The notes under the pieces: generated by a model
Seen by the model: the letters and a program-made list of their open reading frames with translations, nothing else
Databases searched by the model: none
What the model was told of the DNA's origin: nothing
In this document: piece by piece, positions 12,501 to 22,240 of the stretch
Layout of the letters: each line of letters begins with the position of its first letter
How positions within the stretch are numbered: position 1 is the first letter of the stretch
DNA from: Notamacropus eugenii
Lineage: Eukaryota > Chordata > Mammalia > Diprotodontia > Macropodidae
Direction of reading: 5' to 3'
Length of the DNA stretch: 64,000 bases
Assembly (NCBI RefSeq): GCF_028372415.1
Contig: NC_092875.1
Span: 185,418,522-185,482,521, forward strand
Made by a program: the position numbers and the translations under genes

Positions 12501-13797
12501 AACAATTTTCTAGAGCTAGAAAAAATAATATCAAAATTCATCTGGAAGAACAAAAAGTCCTGAATATAAAGGGAATTAATAAAAATAAATGCTAGAGAAA
12601 GTGACCTAGCCATACCAGAGCTTAAATTGTATTATAAAGCAACAATCACCAAAACCACTTGGTACTGGCTAAGAAATAGAGGGGTAGATCAGTGGAATAT
12701 GTTGGGTACACATGACACAGTAGTCAATGACTATAGCAGTCTACTGTTCGATAAATGCAGAGACTCCAGTTTCTGGGATAAGAACTCACTGACAAAAACT
12801 GCTGTGAAAACTGGAAAATAGTGTGATGGAAACTGGGCGCAGAGCAATGCCTGACATTGTATACCAGAATAAAATCCAAATGGGTACATGATCTAGGTAT
12901 AAAGGCTTATGCTATAAACAAATTAGGGGAGCATGGAGTAGTTTATTTGTCAGATTTATGAATAATGGAGGAATTTATAACCAAACAAGAGATAGAGAAC
13001 ATTATGAAATGCAAAATGAATAATTTTGATTACATTAAACTGCAAAGTTTTTGCACAAACAAACATGGTACAACCAAGATTAAGAGGGATGCAGAAAACT
13101 AAGAAAGAATTTTTATAACTAGTATCTGTGATAAAGGTCTCATTTCCAAAATATAGAGAGAACTGAGTCAAATTTACAAGAATACAAGTCATTCCCCAAT
13201 TGATAAATGGTCAAAGGATATGAATGGGCAGTTTAGTCATATGAAAAAATGCTGAATCATTATTGATTAGAAAGATGCAAATCAAAACAACTCTGAGGTA
13301 CCATATCACACCTATTAGATTGGTTAACATGACAGAACAAGAAAATAATAGATGTTGAAGAAGATGTGGGAGAATTGGAACACTAGTTTAATTGTTGGTA
13401 GAGCTGTGAGCTGATCCAATCATTCTGGAGAGTAATTTGGAATTATGCCCAAAGGACTATAAAAATGTTCATACCCTTTAACCCAGTAATACCACTTCTA
13501 GGACTGTATCCCAAAGAGATCATAATAATGGGAGAAGGACCCACATGTACAAAAATATTTACAGCAGCTCTTTTTGTGCTGGCTAAGAACTGGAAATCAA
13601 GGGAATGCCCATCAACTGAGGAATGGCTGAACAAATTGTGGTATATGAATGTAATAGAATACTATCGTGCTATAAGAAATGACAAACAGGTGGACTTCAG
13701 AAATACTTTTATAGACTTATGTGAACTGATGCTGAGTGAAGTGAGCAGAACCAGGAGAACACAATACACAGTAATAGCCACAGTGTGTGAGGACTGA
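9560..13797 (+). pseudogene. L1 ORF2p pseudogene (endonuclease and reverse transcriptase)
   Basis: ORF2p nicks DNA and copies L1 RNA at the nick. The N-terminal endonuclease is visible from about 9590 ('NVNGMN', then 'ETHL'-like sequence with an in-frame stop). RT segments are open at 10703-11002, 11051-11296 ('VLIPKP', 'YRPIS', '[12 protein letters not shown]') and 11495-11851. The catalytic FADD motif reads FADN at 11606-11617, so one metal-binding aspartate is lost as well. The C-terminal region ends in 'FDP/FNP-AIPLLGLYP' and 'KLWYMNVIEYYRAIRND', typical of mammalian L1, with a stop at 13795. The gene is interrupted by the insert at 11994-12466 and by many stops and shifts. Confidence 0.85.
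11994..12466 (+). mobile_element. Solo LTR-like insertion inside L1 ORF2
   Basis: This 473-base block has no counterpart in L1 and starts TG and ends CA. It has an AATAAA signal near 12362, followed by a T/G-rich stretch, as in the R-U5 part of an LTR. L1 ORF2 coding resumes at about 12480. The flanks are 'ttcagtgccatat' (11981-11993) and 'ttagtgttatat' (12467-12478). These look like a duplicated target differing by C-to-T changes, but they are longer than the 4-6 bases usual for LTR elements. It is plus strand if the AATAAA is the true poly(A) signal. Confidence 0.6.
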
Positions 13798-14158
13798 TTT
13801 TGATGGACTTAGCAATTTTCAGCAATGCAAGGACCTAAAACATTTCCAAAGTACTCATGATGCAAAATGCCATCTATATCCAGAGAAAGAACTATGGAGT
13901 TGGAACACAGAATGAAGCAGACCATTTTCTTTTTGTTTCTGTTGAGTTATATTTAGTTTTTCTCATGCTTTCTCCTATTTATTTTCATTGTTATATGCAA
14001 CATGACTAATGTGAAAATGTGTTTAATAAGAATGCATGTGTAGAGTCCATATAAGATTGCATGCCATCTTGGTGAGGGAGGGGGGAGGAAGGGGGAAAAA
14101 TTTAACACTTATGGAAGTGATTGTTGCATGAAAACAAATAAATGTTGGGAAAAAAACA
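13798..14158 (+). other. L1 3' UTR and tail
   Basis: It is homologous to the 3' ends at 38275-38650, 44600-44960 and 51385-51700 ('ccagagaaagaactatgga', 'caacatgactaa'), with a G-rich tract at about 14075-14095 and an A-rich end. Confidence 0.75.
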
Positions 14159-14891
14159 ATGCAAAGCAATGTTCTAGTCAACAATGGAAGCTTAAGTGAG
14201 AAGACAATATAATTCCATGAATACTATACATATTAAAAATAATAGAAATTCTAGAGCAGCAGAGGCCACAAAACAACAGAGTGAAAGAGGTTTCTAGCCC
14301 AAGACAGCCTGGCAGGACAAACGGAAAGATCTATCACACCAGGCTCAGAGCAGAGGGCAACCCAACTTTGGCCATGCAGCACAGTGGGGACAGGACTGGA
14401 GCAGGCTTCAGGGCATGGAATCATAGGCAGCAGCTGTGGTTCCCAGATTTCTCAACCCTCAAATGCCAAAGACAGCTTCAAAGCTCAGTGAGAAAGCTCT
14501 TTCACCTGGGTGAGAAGGGAGCTGGGTCTGGTCCTAGCCCTGGGCCCAGGGCAGCAGCAGCCACTGGGGCACAGCCTCCATTTTTGGAGCCCTGGGCCTA
14601 AAGCCCCTGGGGGAATCAAGCAGCCAGTCTGGGTCTCAGTCCTGAGTGGCAGCCCTGGGGTGAGGAGGAGCTCTGGTGTGGTGGAGCTGGTGGAAGTTCT
14701 GGAGAGGGAGTTCTACTCACAGATCCTGGGCAGAAAAGCTTGTGGTTGCTTCCAGACCAGAGTGCAGGCCAAGAGAGGAGTAAAGTCCTCTCCCTTGACT
14801 GTGCCACCTTGAAGGAACTGAGAACTTACAGGTCCTTAAAGTATACCCTCCACTTGACAAAGGACTCAAAAGTCAAGTACTGGCTGGGAAA

Positions 14892-16004
14892 ATGCCCAAA
14901 AAAGGGGAAAAAATAAGACTACAAAAGTTTACTTTCTTGGTGAACAGGTATTTTCTTCCATCCTTTCAGATGAGGAAGAACAATGCATACCATCAGAGGA
15001 AGACATAAAAGTCAAAATTTCTGTATCTAAAACCTCCAAAAAAATATGCAGTGGTTTCAGGCCATGGAAGAGCTCAAAAAGGATTTTGAAAATCAAGTAA
15101 GAGAGGTGGAGGAAAAATGAGGAAGAGAAATGAGAGTGATGCAAGAAAATCATGAAAAGTGAGTCAACAGCTTGCTAAAGGAGATCCAAAAAAATGCTGA
15201 AGAAAATAATACCTTTAAAAAGAGATTAACCCAAATGGCAAAAAGAGGTCCAAAATGGCAATGAAGAGAAGAATGCTTCAAAAAGAAGAATTAGCCAAAT
15301 GGAAAAGGAGGTTCAAAAACTCACTGAAGAAAATAGTTCTTAAAAAATTAGAATGGAGCAATTGGAAGCTAATGACTTTGTGAGAAATCAAGAAATTACA
15401 AAACAAAACTAAAAGAATGAAAAAATAGAAGACAATGTGAAATATCTCATTGGAAATACAACTGAACTGGGAAATAAATACAGGAAAGACAATTTAAAAA
15501 ATATGGGACTACCTGAAAGCCATGATCAAAAAAAGAACCTAGACATCACCTTTCATGAAATTACCAAGGAAAACTGCCCTGATATTCTAGAACCAGAGGG
15601 TAAAATAAATATTTCAAGAATCCACCAATCACTTCCTGAAAAAAATATGAAGAGAAAAACTCCTTAGGAATATTGTAGCCACATTCCAGAGTTCTCAGGT
15701 CAAGGAGAAAATATTGCAAGCAACCAGAAAAAAGCAATTCGAGTATTATGGAAATACCATCAAGATAACACAATATCTAGCAGCTTCTACAGTAAGGAAC
15801 TGAAGGTCTTAGAATATGATATTCCAGAAGTCAAAGGAACTAGGATTAAAATCAAGAATCACCTACCCAGCAAAACTGAGTATAATACTTCAGGGGAAAA
15901 AATGGTCTTTCAATGAAATAGAGGATTTTCAAGCATTCTTGATGAAAAGACCAGAGCTGAAAAGAAAATTTGACTTTCAAACACAAGAATCAAGAGAAGC
16001 ATGA
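14892..16004 (+). pseudogene. ORF1p pseudogene of ORF1-only LINE copy A
   Basis: The frame begins at 'MPKKGKK' (14892), equivalent to M32 of copy B's longer reading frame. A coiled-coil region spans about 15060-15400, followed by an RRM part ('NMGLPESHDQKKNLDITFHE', 15500-15560) and the C-terminal domain ('ITYPAKLSIILQ', 15816-16004). Several frameshifts and stops split it: one frame is open at 15437-15667 and another at 15816-16004. The product would be the L1-type RNA-binding chaperone. Confidence 0.75.
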
Positions 16005-16126
16005 AAAGGTAAATAGGAAAGAGAAATCATAAAGGACTTACTGAAGTTGAACTGTTTACATTCCTACACAGAAAGATAATATTTGTAACTCTTGAAGCTT
16101 TTCTCAGTATTTGAGTAATTGGAGGG

Positions 16127-16127
<1 letters not shown>

Positions 16128-16167
<40 letters not shown>

Positions 16168-16172
16168 ATATG

Positions 16173-16232
<60 letters not shown>
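16128..16232 (+). repeat. Compound microsatellite (TATC)n-(TA)n-(GA)n
   Basis: Consecutive TATC units, then alternating TA, then about 15 GA units. It lies at the start of the 3' UTR of ORF1-only copy A and is absent from copies B and C, so it expanded after insertion. Confidence 0.9.
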
Positions 16233-16233
<1 letters not shown>

Positions 16234-17179
16234 CACAGGGTGAGTTGAACAGGAAGGGATGATATCAAAAAAATAAAATTAAGGGGTGAGAGGAATGCAT
16301 TGGGAGGAGAAAGGGAGAAATAGAATGGGGCAAATTATCTCTAGTATAAAAGGCAAGAAAAAGCTTTTTCAATAGAGGGGGAAAGTGTGGAGTTGAGAGG
16401 GAAAACATTAAGCTTACTCTCATCATATTTGGCTTAAGGAGGCAATAACATGCACATTCAATTTGGTATGAATATCTATCTTACGCTATAGGAAAGTAGG
16501 AGAGAAGGGGATAAGTGGGGTGTGGGGGAGATGATAGAAGGGAGGGCAAATAGCAGGATGGAGTAATTAGAAGTAAACGCTTTTGGGGAGGAACAAATTC
16601 AAAAGAGAGAATAGAATAAATAGGGGGCAGGATAGGATGGAGGGAAATATAGTTAGTCTTTCACAATATGAGTATTATGGAAGTCTTTTGCATAACTACA
16701 CATGTATAGCCTATATTGAATTGTTTGCTTTCTCAGTGGGGATGGGTAGGGAGAGAGGAAGGGAGAGAAGTTGGAACTCAAAGTTTTAGGAATGAATGTT
16801 GAGAATTCTTTATGCATGCAACTGGGAAAAAAAGTAATACAGGTAATGGGGTATAGAAATTGATCTTGCCCTACAAGAGAGAAGATGGGGATAAAAGATT
16901 AAGGAAAGGGGTAATCAGAATGCACAGTGTCTTGAGGTGGGGGAAGGGAGAGATGGGGAGAAAATTTGGAACTCAAAATCTTGTGGAAATGAGTGTTGAA
17001 AACTAAAAATTAATTAATTAATAATAATAATAATAATACAAAGCAATACTTACATGCTAATATGCACATCTGCATCTATAGGAAAATATCTAATCAATAA
17101 TAAGTATTATTGCACTATGTATTCCTTCTTACAAATAAGTACAATAATATACCACTTATCTAGAGACCAGGAAGTTAGC

Positions 17180-17490
17180 TCTGTTCTCTGCTCAAGAAGG
17201 TTCAATGGTTGCCTGTTGCCATTAGAGTAAAATACAAACTTCTCTGTTTGGCATTTAAAACTCTTTTATTATCTCTCTTCAGTTTATCTTTGCTGGTTGA
17301 TTACATGTCACTTCCCCTCATGCATTCTCCCCATTGCCAAACTGGCCTGCTTGCTGCTCTTCCTATACAAGATCTTATCAGAAAGTGCCTTCAATGAGAC
17401 CATCTCTTTGCAGAGATGCATCTCTCTTCCTTCATGGCAGATGTTGAGGACTATGAGTGAGGAGCATTTCATGTATTATAGTACTTGGCT
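17180..17490 (+). repeat. L2 fragment
   Basis: 'caatggttgcctgttgcc', 'gtaaaatacaaacttctctg', then 'tgccaaactggcctgcttgctg' match the order of the L2 3' UTR. The small open frames here are chance. Confidence 0.7.
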
Positions 17491-17514
17491 GATGCATTAA
17501 ATGGTTTTGTTGAG

Positions 17515-17640
17515 TCTCCCTCTGTCTCCCTGTCTCTCTCTATCTCTGTCTTTCTCTGTCTCTGTCTCTGTCTCTCTCTCTCCCTCTCTCTCCTTCTGCT
17601 TGTGTGTGTGTGTGTCTATCTGTCTGTCTAACTCTCTCCT
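17515..17640 (+). repeat. Pyrimidine-rich simple repeat (CTCT/TCTG/TG)n
   Basis: Degenerate TCTC and TGTC units with a short (TG)n run. Confidence 0.85.
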
Positions 17641-18535
17641 CTCTCATTCTTTGTTATGAGGGATGGCTCCTTGTAAGGGGTAAAGATGAATGTGGAAATG
17701 ATAGTGGTGCAGAAACAAATGATGTTTTAAAAACTTTTTAATACTCTAAGACCTCTATGTCACAACAGTAGAATAACAGGATTTAAATAGAAGAAAAAGT
17801 ACACGGACAGAAAGAGAACATTAGGTATAGATAGATACATGTTTATAGATACGTATCTATATATTCTATAAGTATATTTTAATTTAATTATAGCTTTAAA
17901 ATATATGCATATGTGTGACTATATAGCTTTCAGGAGCTATAAATATAGATATAGACCTAGGTATTCTGTCCTTGAGATTAGAAAATAAAATTTAAGATTC
18001 ATGAAATATCCAGAGAGAAGCAGTTTTCAATTTTGCCACCCACATCTAATTATTAGTCAGAATACCGTTTTACAATAGATTAGAAAACTATGAGAAAATA
18101 CTTACTTGTATTTATTAGAACCAAATTAAGAATAAACTTGCTTTGGGCATTTTGATTTGACTATTCCAAAAATACCTAGACTTCTCATAGGTCTTAACAT
18201 TTGTAGAATCTGAAGCACTTAGTTCCTTCCTGAATTACATATTTGCAGAATGGAGGAATTTTAGTAGCTACTAGAGCTGTAGTAAACAGTTCAAATAATG
18301 TTTCATGCTGTAATATATTCCTAAATATTTTCATTGGTAGATTTTAAAAATCTTTTACCATTTCATTACCATTAGGTATTTGCTTTCTCCTTGTTCTTGT
18401 ATTTTTAAATGAACACTTGAAAAATGTGATAAGTAGCTCAACACATTTTCATGCATCAGACAATGCCACCTAACTCAAGGGAACAGAAAATATTTTACTT
18501 TTTTTTGAACATCATCCCACACTTTCCTGCACAAA
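17641..18535. other. No recognised feature
   Basis: AT-rich sequence with short TATA-type runs near 17820-17960. No repeat family or gene recognised. Confidence 0.4.
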
Positions 18536-19060
18536 GGTGTTGTTGTTGTTGTTATATGTCCTTCATTCTCTAAGAGGACCATGACATCAAGGAGGTGATG
18601 CCATGACATGCAAGTGAATTGGATTTAAGTGAGGCAAGATCATGCAAAATCACCAGCCTTACTATCTCCTCCAGAGTCATCTGGCTCCAACGGCAAGATA
18701 TAGATCAGGACAACTGGAGATGGCCCAGGCTGCAGTGGGAGAACTTGGCCTTTTTAAACTAAGGTCTTTCACAGGTCTCAGTTTGACTGAGGCAATACTC
18801 ATTCAGCAATTAAGGTTAGGTAAGAAATGAGGTAAAAAATGACCTCTTTTTACCTAGTCTAAAAAAAACAAATCTGGGAAGGGAAAATCCTCAAGGTTTT
18901 TGGTCAAAACAAAAACAATTAGTATTTACATTCACTCTGAGCCACCAGGGACCAAACAATGACCTGCGGTGAGGTTAGGACCTAGTTGACAAATCTATGA
19001 GAACCAGTGATTAGGGTTTAAGGCATGGTCCTTAAGAGAGTTCTCTATCTTATTTAAATG
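18536..19060 (-). repeat. RTE-like LINE 3' region
   Basis: The left end is a (TTG)n run, the antisense of a (CAA)n tail. Next comes 'gtccttcattctctaagagg', which on the minus strand reads as an RTE-type 3' end ('...gaacgaaggacaa-caacaa'). Related pieces lie at 19420-19575, 20035-20237 and 45242-45655. It could be the LINE itself or a long SINE that shares its tail. Confidence 0.6.
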
Positions 19061-19154
19061 TATGTATGTATATGTATAGGATTCAAGTCATAGAAAGACA
19101 GATTTTTTTGCTCAAATTAAGGAAGAATTTCCTAAAAATTGGAGCAGTGCATAG

Positions 19155-19270
19155 TCAATAAACATATATTAAGCACCTACTATGTGTTACACATTGTTCT
19201 GGGATATAAATAAAAAGAAAGACAGTTTCTGACCTCAAGGAACTTATAATCTAATGGGAAAAGACAAGGG
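19155..19270 (-). repeat. L2 3' end
   Basis: 'attaagcacctactatgtg' then 'gacctcaaggaacttataat' and 'ctaatggg' is the antisense L2 3' end. Confidence 0.75.
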
Positions 19271-19419
19271 AGATACATCACCTGCTAGAATTATGAAGTC
19301 CAGAAACATCCCAAAGCAGTGCAGATGATGAGAAATGGAGAAACTATTCTGGGCCCCCTCCTTAAATGGAGGTTTTAGAGTTCATGGTTCTGTCTTCCAG
19401 TGAAGATACAAAAGTTTAG

Positions 19420-19572
19420 GTAAAGGTAGGTAAGGAATGAGGCAGAGAATGGTCTGTTTGACCTAATCAGAAAAAAAAAAAGTCAATCTAGGGGTGAAAG
19501 ACCTTCAGTGTTTCTGCCCAAAACAGAAACAACTGCTATTTAGTTCACTCTGAGCTAATCAGGGCCCAAACA

Positions 19573-19575
<3 letters not shown>
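19420..19575 (-). repeat. RTE-like fragment, internal part
   Basis: It aligns with bases about 18820-18965 of the copy at 18536-19060 ('aggtaaggaatgaggcag', 'gacctaatcagaaaaaa', 'cactctgagc', 'cccaaacaatg'). Confidence 0.6.

Positions 19576-19630
<55 letters not shown>
19574..19630 (+). repeat. (GT)n microsatellite
   Basis: About 26 GT units starting right after the RTE-like fragment. Confidence 0.95.
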
Positions 19631-19879
19631 TTGCTCTATACCAAGTATCCAGATGTTTCAAAGTTCAGGAATATTGAAGATGTTTACAAATATTCAGATG
19701 TTTAACATCATGTAGAACAAACACATCCATATGATTGATTTTTTTCAACTTTTCATCAAAATGCTTTGTCACCAATGCAGAGATTACACATGCATGGAGT
19801 TGAAATTTCTTTGTCTGGAAATTGCCTCCTCTAATGGAGATCACAACCAACCCACACCTTTGACTACACAGAACAGTGA

Positions 19880-19955
19880 AAAGATCACGCCTGCCTTTTG
19901 ACCTTAGGCAAGTCACTTAAGAGCCTCAGTTTCCTCATTAGTAAAATAAGGCTTT
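19880..19955 (+). repeat. MIR-type SINE fragment
   Basis: 'gaccttaggcaagtcactta' with 'cctcagtttcctcattagt' is the CORE of a MIR-type SINE. Confidence 0.65.
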
Positions 19956-20034
19956 GGTGGAACTAAATTTTTTTTCTTTCTATATGATTCTCATTCATAT
20001 ATTTCAATACATCCTCCATAAAGGATCTTCCCAA

Positions 20035-20237
20035 AGTACTGGGCAAGGGTCTCCCATTGCATCCTGGGCCATCTCTAGTCATCCTGAAGAATATCTGGTC
20101 ACTGGATCCAGATGACTCAGGAGGAGAAAGTGAGGCTGGTGACCTTGCACAGTCCTCCCTCACTCACAACTGCAAATCATGTCATCATTTCCTTGATGTC
20201 ATGGTCCTCTTCAAAAACAAAGGACAAACATACAGTC
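20035..20237 (+). repeat. RTE-like 3' end
   Basis: Same family as 18536-19060 in the opposite orientation. It ends 'gtcatggtcctcttcaaaaa' and 'caaaggacaaaca'. Confidence 0.6.
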
Positions 20238-20604
20238 CAAAGTAATAGAGGACAATCTAATTCTTACACTACAGTCTTCACGGAGTTTTAAGCTTTAATT
20301 ATTTCAAATTGCATGCAGGCTTGGGAAATACCAAAGGTATTTTATGGAGACCAGTCCAGTTCCTGCCCAGGCCCTCATCCTCTTCTCATAGAGAGCTATG
20401 ATGACAACTTTTGTTACACAATTTTTGTTCGTCTCGCATGTTACTATTGCCAATATGCTATAGCACCATTCACATCCATAAGGGTCAGCTGCAATTTTAC
20501 TTCTTCTGAGATCTTTACATTCCAGGAAAGCAACCCCAGGAGACCTTCAGTGTTCATGGTGTTTTTGTAATGCTGAGATATGACTATCTCAAGGAAGGTG
20601 GCAA

Positions 20605-20652
20605 GGCAATTATAATAGTTAATATTTATACAGCTCTTTAAGGTTTGCAAAG
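20605..20652 (-). repeat. SINE fragment split by a Mar-1 insertion
   Basis: 'taatatttatacagctcttt' and 'aaggtttgcaaag' form the 3' end of a MIR/Ther-type SINE in antisense. It continues at about 20903-20915 beyond the Mar-1 SINE, with 'gtttgcaaag' duplicated. Confidence 0.6.
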
Positions 20653-20902
20653 GGCAACTAGGTGGCAACTAGATAGAGTGCTGGGTTTGGAGTCAGGGGA
20701 CCTGAGTTCAAATCTGTCCTCAGACACCTAGCAGCGATGTCACCCTGAGCAAATCATTTAACCCTGTTTGCCTCAGTTTCCTCATCTGCAAAATGTGCTG
20801 GAGAAAGAAATGGCAAACTACTCCAGTATCTTTGCCAAGAAAACCCCAAAAGGAGTCATGAAAAGATGGATACAAGTAAAAAAATGACTAAACAACAAAA
20901 AT
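20653..20902 (+). repeat. Mar-1-type CORE-SINE, full length
   Basis: Head ('agatagagtgctggg', 'gagttcaaatct'), CORE ('cctcagtttcctcatctgc') and RTE-like tail ('tctttgccaagaaaacccc', 'gactaaacaacaaaa') are all present. The 10-base target-site duplication 'gtttgcaaag' is exact at 20643-20652 and 20903-20912. Confidence 0.9.
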
Positions 20903-20934
20903 GTTTGCAAAGCACAGTAATAGTGGTGACAGGA

Positions 20935-21198
20935 ATTTAAATTGCATTTTAGGGTTTGTCAAGCATTTTACATATATTACCTCATTTGATCATCAAAACA
21001 ACTCTAAACGGTAAGTAGAACACATATACCACTCACATATGGCTGGTTATTGTCATCTTTGTCTTACAAATGAGAAAACTGAAACTAAGAGGATTTAAGT
21101 GACTTTCCTAAGGTCACACAGCTAGTAAGTGTCTGAAGCAAGATTGGAAAATGTTCTTCCTTATTCTACTTTGTTACTTTAAGTCCAGTGCTCTATTC
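20935..21198 (-). repeat. MIR/Ther-type CORE-SINE, target of the ERV
   Basis: An antisense SINE body ('attacctcatttgatcatc', 'gaaaactgaaactaagagg', 'ggtcacacagctagtaagtg') running into its head 'aagtccagtgctctattc', where the ERV LTR begins. The last head bases ('tgccaagctgcttc', 27609-27622) appear beyond the 3' LTR. Confidence 0.75.
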
Positions 21199-21566
21199 TG
21201 TTGAGGGCCAGGGTGGAGTGAGGTTGACAAGATCAGGATAGACATTCCAGGGAAACTGTTCTTTGAGACTGTGCTCATTATCATCTGGAATGGCTCTATG
21301 CCCCCCCAGATGTTGCTGTCTCCCTGAGACAAATGAGAGAATTACGGAAAACAAGGGATATGTAAAATAGATGTCCTCTAGGCTCATAGTCTTTAAGATA
21401 AGACTGACTAAATCACTACGGCAGGAGACAAGCAGAATGTCACATAGGCTTGCAGTTTCTGTCTATAAACACCCGGACCCTCAGATCAGTAAACGGAGTT
21501 GGTCTATCATCTCCTGTCTAATGTGTCTATCTTCTTCACCACATCACTGAGCAGTATAGGGACGCA
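21199..21566 (+). repeat. 5' LTR of the ERV
   Basis: It begins 'tgttgagggcc' and ends 'gacgca'. There is a TATAAA at 21464-21469 and an AGTAAA where the other LTR has AATAAA. It pairs with 27245-27608. Confidence 0.85.
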
Positions 21567-21787
21567 GGCTGTCTGCTACATCTGGCTACTGGCCCCTTGG
21601 AAAGGAACTCCGAGTTGTGACAAGGCAACTAAGATAAGGGGAAGCCTCGAAGAACCCTTGCAGGGGCATTTCACTTTGTCTGAGGTTCACACAGGCACAG
21701 TAAAATCTCAGCAATTGCAGGCTTACAGGGACAGCTTACTGTGTTAACAGAATCAAAACGCAGATTCTGTTCATAAGAGGTTAACAA
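21567..21787 (+). other. ERV leader
   Basis: Untranslated leader between the LTR and the first gag ATG. A primer-binding site should start with TGG just after the LTR. The 'tctggctactggcccc' stretch (21580-21595) is a weak candidate and I cannot assign a tRNA. Confidence 0.4.
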
Positions 21788-22240
21788 TGGGTCAGATAAC
21801 TTTTTAAGGGCAGAAACACTCAGGTAGAGGCGGATGCGGTGAAGGAGAAAGGGGGAGAGAAGAGGTGGATTCCTGGTCAGAGGAAGCCTCAGCACCCCTG
21901 AAACCCGGCTCCCACAGAACCGCTGCCATTTTATACTGCTCCAGAAACCCCAGATCCCATTAACCCAGGAGGAGTTGCAAGAGAATTCACCCGTCTGGAT
22001 TTTAAATTTTTAAAGGAATTAATACAAAGGGCAATCAATTATGGACCAAGTAATCCTTACATTGAGTCTCTTCTAGACACCATTTCTCAGACAGCCCTAT
22101 GCCCTACTGATTGGTGTAATTTAGATAAAACCACTCTTGAAGGAGATTACTTAATGTGGACATTTGAATTTCACAAAGTATGTTTGGAACAAAGTAAAAG
22201 AAATCAAGTCATAAAGCTAATGTGTGCAGAGGATTTCTGA
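21788..22240 (+). pseudogene. ERV gag remnant (matrix start and capsid N-terminal part)
   Basis: Gag is the structural polyprotein that builds the virus core. A start with the myristoylation-type 'MGQ' lies at 21788 but hits a stop within a few codons. Capsid-like sequence is open from about 21900 to 22220 in another frame, with 'LKELIQRAINYGP', 'PTDWCNLDKTTLEG' and 'LEQSKRN'. These match the N-terminal capsid domain of betaretroviruses and class II ERVs. Most of matrix and everything after the N-terminal capsid, including the zinc knuckles of nucleocapsid, is missing. The fragment is about 110 codons against roughly 550-700 in intact relatives. Confidence 0.7.

Larger units (their letters stand above)
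6698..14158 (+). mobile_element. Full-length L1 LINE, decayed, with a later LTR-like insertion
   Basis: It starts with an L1-like 'aagatggc' motif and has a long 5' UTR (6698-8094), ORF1 (8095 to about 8960), an inter-ORF region of about 600 bases, ORF2 (about 9560-13797), and a 3' UTR with a G-rich tract ('gggaggggggaggaagg') before an A-rich tail. Without the insert at 11994-12466 it is about 7.0 kb, a normal full-length L1 size. Both ORFs carry several stops and frameshifts, so it is not autonomous today. I found no convincing target-site duplication. Confidence 0.85.
14171..17038 (+). mobile_element. ORF1-only (HAL1-like) LINE, copy A
   Basis: A 2.87 kb LINE with 5' UTR, ORF1 and 3' UTR but no ORF2. 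It is flanked by the 9-base direct repeat 'caaagcaat' (14162-14170 and 17039-17047). It has the same architecture and almost the same length as copies B (39145-42056) and C (58816-61729). HAL1 ('half-L1') elements that keep only ORF1 are known from mammals. They would depend on an L1 for reverse transcriptase. Copy A sits directly behind the tail of the full-length L1. Its first about 80 bases are diverged from copy C but alignable. Confidence 0.75.

Noticed and set aside
16128-16232. Short regular repeats that could suggest a CRISPR array
   Set aside because: They are simple 2-4 base microsatellite units with no spacers, in a vertebrate genome.
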